DNA of 13,672 nt from an uncultured Lachnospiraceae bacterium. Lineage in GTDB: Bacteria; Bacillota; Clostridia; Lachnospirales; Lachnospiraceae. The notes below the pieces were generated by a model. The model did not search any database and was not told the DNA's origin. It saw only the letters and a list, made by a program, of their open reading frames with translations. The stretch spans positions 89,104 through 102,775 of the forward strand of contig CAJUFQ010000002.1 in NCBI GenBank assembly GCA_910585625.1. Reading direction: 5' to 3'. The position numbers and the translations under genes are program-made. Shown here one piece after another: positions 11,737 to 13,672 of this stretch (the first letter of the stretch is position 1; every line of letters starts with the position of its first letter).

Positions 11737-12582
11737 TTATTTTAACGCCTTACCGTCTCTTCTTCTTACGATAAGCCTGTTAGATGCTTTGTTCTTCTTC
11801 CTGGTCTTTAATCCCAGTGCAGGCTTGCCCCAAGGTGTGCATGGACCCGGGCGTCCGATTCCGGTCTTGCCCTCTCCACCACCATGCGGATGGTCGTTGG
11901 GGTTCATGACAGAACCACGGACGGTCGGGCGGATGCCCATGTGGCGCTTACGCCCTGCTTTACCGATTTTAATAAGGTTATGGTCTGCATTGCCCACCAC
12001 GCCGATAGTTGCACGGCAGCCAATGGGAACCATTCTCATCTCGCCGGAGGGAAGCCTTAAGGTAGCATATTTCCCTTCTTTTGCCATCAGCTGTGCGCTG
12101 TTGCCTGCAGAACGGGCAAGCTGACCGCCTTTGCCAGGGGTGAGCTCGATATTGTGTACCTGGGTACCAACCGGGATGTTCTCAAGGGGAAGACAGTTGC
12201 CAACCCTGATTTCAGCTTCCGGCCCTTCCATGACCTTCATGCCGTCTGTCAGGCCCTGCGGAGCGATAATATATTTCTTCTCGCCGTCTGCATAGCAGAT
12301 CAGGGCAATGTTCGCCGTCCTGTTCGGATCGTACTCAATGCCGATGACAGTTGCCGGGATTCCGTCTTTCTTGTTTCTCTTGAAATCAATAATCCTATAT
12401 TTTCTTCTGGAACCGCCTCCACGGTGCCTTACTGTAATTTTACCCTGGTTATTGCGACCGGATTTTTTCTGCATGGAGACTAACAGAGATTTCTCTGGCG
12501 TCTTCTTCGTAATCTCAGAAAAATCAGAACCAGTCATATTTCTTCTTGAAGGTGTATATGGGTTATATGTCTTGATTCCCAT
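11737..12582 (-). CDS. rplB: 50S ribosomal protein L2
   Basis: L2 is needed for subunit association and supports peptidyl-transferase activity. The 281-residue product is full length: MGIKTYNPYTPSRRNMTGSD at the N-terminus, the RNA-binding core with KSGRNNQGKITVRHRGGGSR, PLENIPVGTQVHNIELTPGK, and the highly conserved NPNDHPHGGGEGKTGIGRPG with its functional histidine near residue 230, then a basic C-terminal tail. AAAGGAGA lies just before the ATG in the 52-base gap after rplW; that gap also contains a short AT-rich GAATAA/TTATTC hairpin of doubtful meaning. Confidence 0.99.
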   Translation of the reverse strand: MGIKTYNPYTPSRRNMTGSDFSEITKKTPEKSLLVSMQKKSGRNNQGKITVRHRGGGSRRKYRIIDFKRNKKDGIPATVIGIEYDPNRTANIALICYADGEKKYIIAPQGLTDGMKVMEGPEAEIRVGNCLPLENIPVGTQVHNIELTPGKGGQLARSAGNSAQLMAKEGKYATLRLPSGEMRMVPIGCRATIGVVGNADHNLIKIGKAGRKRHMGIRPTVRGSVMNPNDHPHGGGEGKTGIGRPGPCTPWGKPALGLKTRKKNKASNRLIVRRRDGKALK

Positions 12583-12634
12583 TTTGGTTCTCCTTTCATC
12601 ACATTAATGGAATAATGCCTTATTCATTCAGTGC

Positions 12635-12934
12635 CTATAATCCAGCAAAAATCTCTATTTCCTTGCTGTCTTCCGTCAGCTTAACAATTGCCTTCTTGGT
12701 CTTAGCCGTCATCCCGACTACCATGCCTCTCCTCTTCTTCTTACCTTTGATGTTCATGGTGTTCACTCTCTCAACCTTAGTACCCTCGAACATTTTCTCA
12801 ACGGCTTCTTTTATCATAGTCTTGTTTGCTTCGGGATGTACCAGAAAAGTGTATTCCTTGTTGCTCATCATATTCATGCTCTTTTCTGTGACAACCGGCT
12901 TGAGGATCACGTCATAATATTGTATATTTGCCAT
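12635..12934 (-). CDS. rplW: 50S ribosomal protein L23
   Basis: L23 is the exit-site docking point for trigger factor and signal recognition particle. The 99-residue product is full length and shows the family pattern: YYDVILKPVVTEKSMNMM at the N-terminus, YTFLVHPEANKTMIKEAVE with the conserved lysine, and the loop VNTMNIKGKKKRRGMVVG ahead of the last strand. Its ATG shares one base with the rplD stop (TAATG), so translation is coupled. Confidence 0.99.
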   Translation of the reverse strand: MANIQYYDVILKPVVTEKSMNMMSNKEYTFLVHPEANKTMIKEAVEKMFEGTKVERVNTMNIKGKKKRRGMVVGMTAKTKKAIVKLTEDSKEIEIFAGL

Positions 12935-13554
12935 TATGCATACACCTCCTCGATGGTCGCTACGGCATCCTTGGTTACTACTACGGTGTCGTACTTCATA
13001 ATATCATATACGTTGATGGTGTTCGTCAGCGCGGTCTTGATGCCCGGAAGGTTCCTTGCAGACATCACAACATTCCGATCGTTGTCATTCAAAATCACCA
13101 ACGCCTTATTTACTTTCAGGCTTTCCATTACTTCCTTGAATTTCTTCGTCTTGATTTCATCAAGCTTCAGCTCATCCAAAACAATCAGCTTGCTATCATT
13201 CACTTTGGAAGTGAGCGCAGACTTCAAGGCCACCCGCTTTTCTTTCTTATTCATTTTGAAGGAATAATCCCTTGGCGTGGGAGCAAACACAACTCCGCCG
13301 CCTTTCCACTGCGGCGCCCGGATAGAACCCTGCCTTGCATGGCCGGTTCCTTTCTGCCTCCAAGGCTTCCTTCCGCCGCCGCGCACCTCAGAACGTGTCT
13401 TCGCCTTCTGTGTACCCTGGCGCTTATTTGCAAGATACTGTACGACCGCCATGTGTACCAGATGCTCGTTAATTTTCGCACCGAACACTGCATCGTTCAG
13501 CTCAAGGCTTCCAACTTCTTCGCCTTTCATATTATAAATAGCTACATTAGCCAT
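12934..13554 (-). CDS. rplD: 50S ribosomal protein L4
   Basis: L4 forms the exit-tunnel constriction with L22 and in enterobacteria represses the S10 operon. The start is placed at the ATG giving MANVAIYNMKGEEVG (206 residues), with AAAGGAGG nine bases upstream; the frame stays open further upstream only because it runs into the 48-bp tandem repeat. The tunnel loop (about 52-87, with GGGRKPWRQKGTGHARQGS) is intact and of wild-type form, and the C-terminal half carries the SKVNDSKLIVLDELKLDEIK stretch. The upstream repeat replaces the usual short rplC-rplD junction. Confidence 0.98.
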   Translation of the reverse strand: MANVAIYNMKGEEVGSLELNDAVFGAKINEHLVHMAVVQYLANKRQGTQKAKTRSEVRGGGRKPWRQKGTGHARQGSIRAPQWKGGGVVFAPTPRDYSFKMNKKEKRVALKSALTSKVNDSKLIVLDELKLDEIKTKKFKEVMESLKVNKALVILNDNDRNVVMSARNLPGIKTALTNTINVYDIMKYDTVVVTKDAVATIEEVYA

Positions 13555-13556
13555 CT

Positions 13557-13672
13557 CTAAAATCCTCCTTTCATCTTCCCTGCCAGCTTTTTGGCATAAA
13601 GGTATGCCCATCGGGCGTTCATCTTCCCTGCCAGCTTTTTGGCATAAAGGTATGCCCATCGGGCGTTCATCT
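13557..13672 (-). other. Open frame through the repeat, ending 2 bases before rplD
   Basis: One minus-strand frame is open from the window edge to a TAG at 13557-13559. It encodes two copies of MNARWAYLYAKKLAGK followed by MKGGF; the Lys-Gly-Gly codons form the rplD ribosome-binding site and the stop lies two bases before the rplD ATG. The layout is like that of a coupled upstream gene, so it may be the 3' end of a coding sequence entering from outside, but a repeat of 48 bases (a multiple of three) will stay open by chance once one unit is open. L3 does not normally end this way. Confidence 0.3.
13572..13672 (-). repeat. 48-bp tandem repeat upstream of rplD (runs off window)
   Basis: Two identical 48-bp units (13572-13619 and 13620-13667) are followed by the first five bases of a third unit at the window edge, so the array continues outside. 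Each unit contains a perfect hairpin, GGCATA-CCTT-TATGCC on the transcribed strand, and a competing GCCC-GAT-GGGC hairpin. Two of the three minus-strand frames are open: one encodes a unit MNARWAYLYAKKLAGK, the other a unit MGIPLCQKAGREDER(P/R). The array lies where a short rplC-rplD junction is expected. Confidence 0.9.

Noticed and set aside
11561..12124. 187-codon plus-strand frame opposite rpsS/rplB
   Set aside because: Antisense to two certain genes and rich in proline and leucine from reverse-read codons; no support for expression.
13555..13659. N-terminal extension of L4 through the tandem repeat
   Set aside because: The MANVAIYN start has a well-placed AAAGGAGG and matches the family; the extension is an effect of the open repeat frame.
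13572..13672. CRISPR array as an explanation of the 48-bp repeat
   Set aside because: The units abut directly with no unique spacers and no cas genes are present.
1..13672. tRNA, rRNA, insertion sequence or transposase genes
   Set aside because: None was recognised on either strand; the only mobile-looking items are the small intergenic repeats.

Overview
The window is the ribosomal-protein supercluster (S10-spc-alpha) of a Gram-positive bacterium, almost certainly a Clostridia member and probably Lachnospiraceae. Every convincing gene lies on the minus strand, so transcription runs from the high coordinates to the low ones. The assignment rests on the Firmicutes gene order (secY-adk-map-KOW protein-infA-rpmJ-rpsM), zinc-binding forms of S14, L36 and adenylate kinase, strong AGGAGG ribosome-binding sites and the style of the protein sequences. 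No genus can be named from sequence reading alone.

Layout in transcription order: rplD, rplW, rplB, rpsS, rplV, rpsC, rplP, rpmC, rpsQ (S10 part, 13554-9377); rplN, rplX, rplE, rpsN, rpsH, rplF, rplR, rpsE, rpmD, rplO, secY, adk, map, a KOW RNA-binding protein and infA (spc part, 9362-1823); then an intrinsic terminator, an unrecognised secreted-protein gene (1644-1090), a strong promoter, rpmJ, a 399-base non-coding interval, and rpsM (alpha part). rpsK is expected just beyond base 1 and rplC just beyond base 13672. No promoter was recognised between rplD and infA, and most junctions there are short, overlapping or translationally coupled, so this stretch probably forms one transcript. Its products build both ribosomal subunits, export proteins (SecY), process their N-termini (Map), balance adenine nucleotides (Adk) and start translation (IF1).

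The coding content is orthodox. The unusual material lies between genes: (1) a family of structured repeats, one copy after rpsM (1-42), one after rpsN (7785-7901) and a divergent one after map (2331-2404), all in the same orientation; (2) a 48-bp tandem repeat running off the window upstream of rplD, open in two reading frames and containing hairpins; (3) the long, hairpin-rich rpmJ-rpsM interval, with a terminator-like hairpin and a compact folded element beside the rpsM ribosome-binding site; (4) the insertion of a secreted, internally duplicated protein gene between infA and rpmJ, which splits the cluster into two transcription units with a new terminator and promoter. If there is an undescribed system here, the best candidates are the rpmJ-rpsM leader RNA and the intergenic repeat family. 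Neither can be proved by eye.
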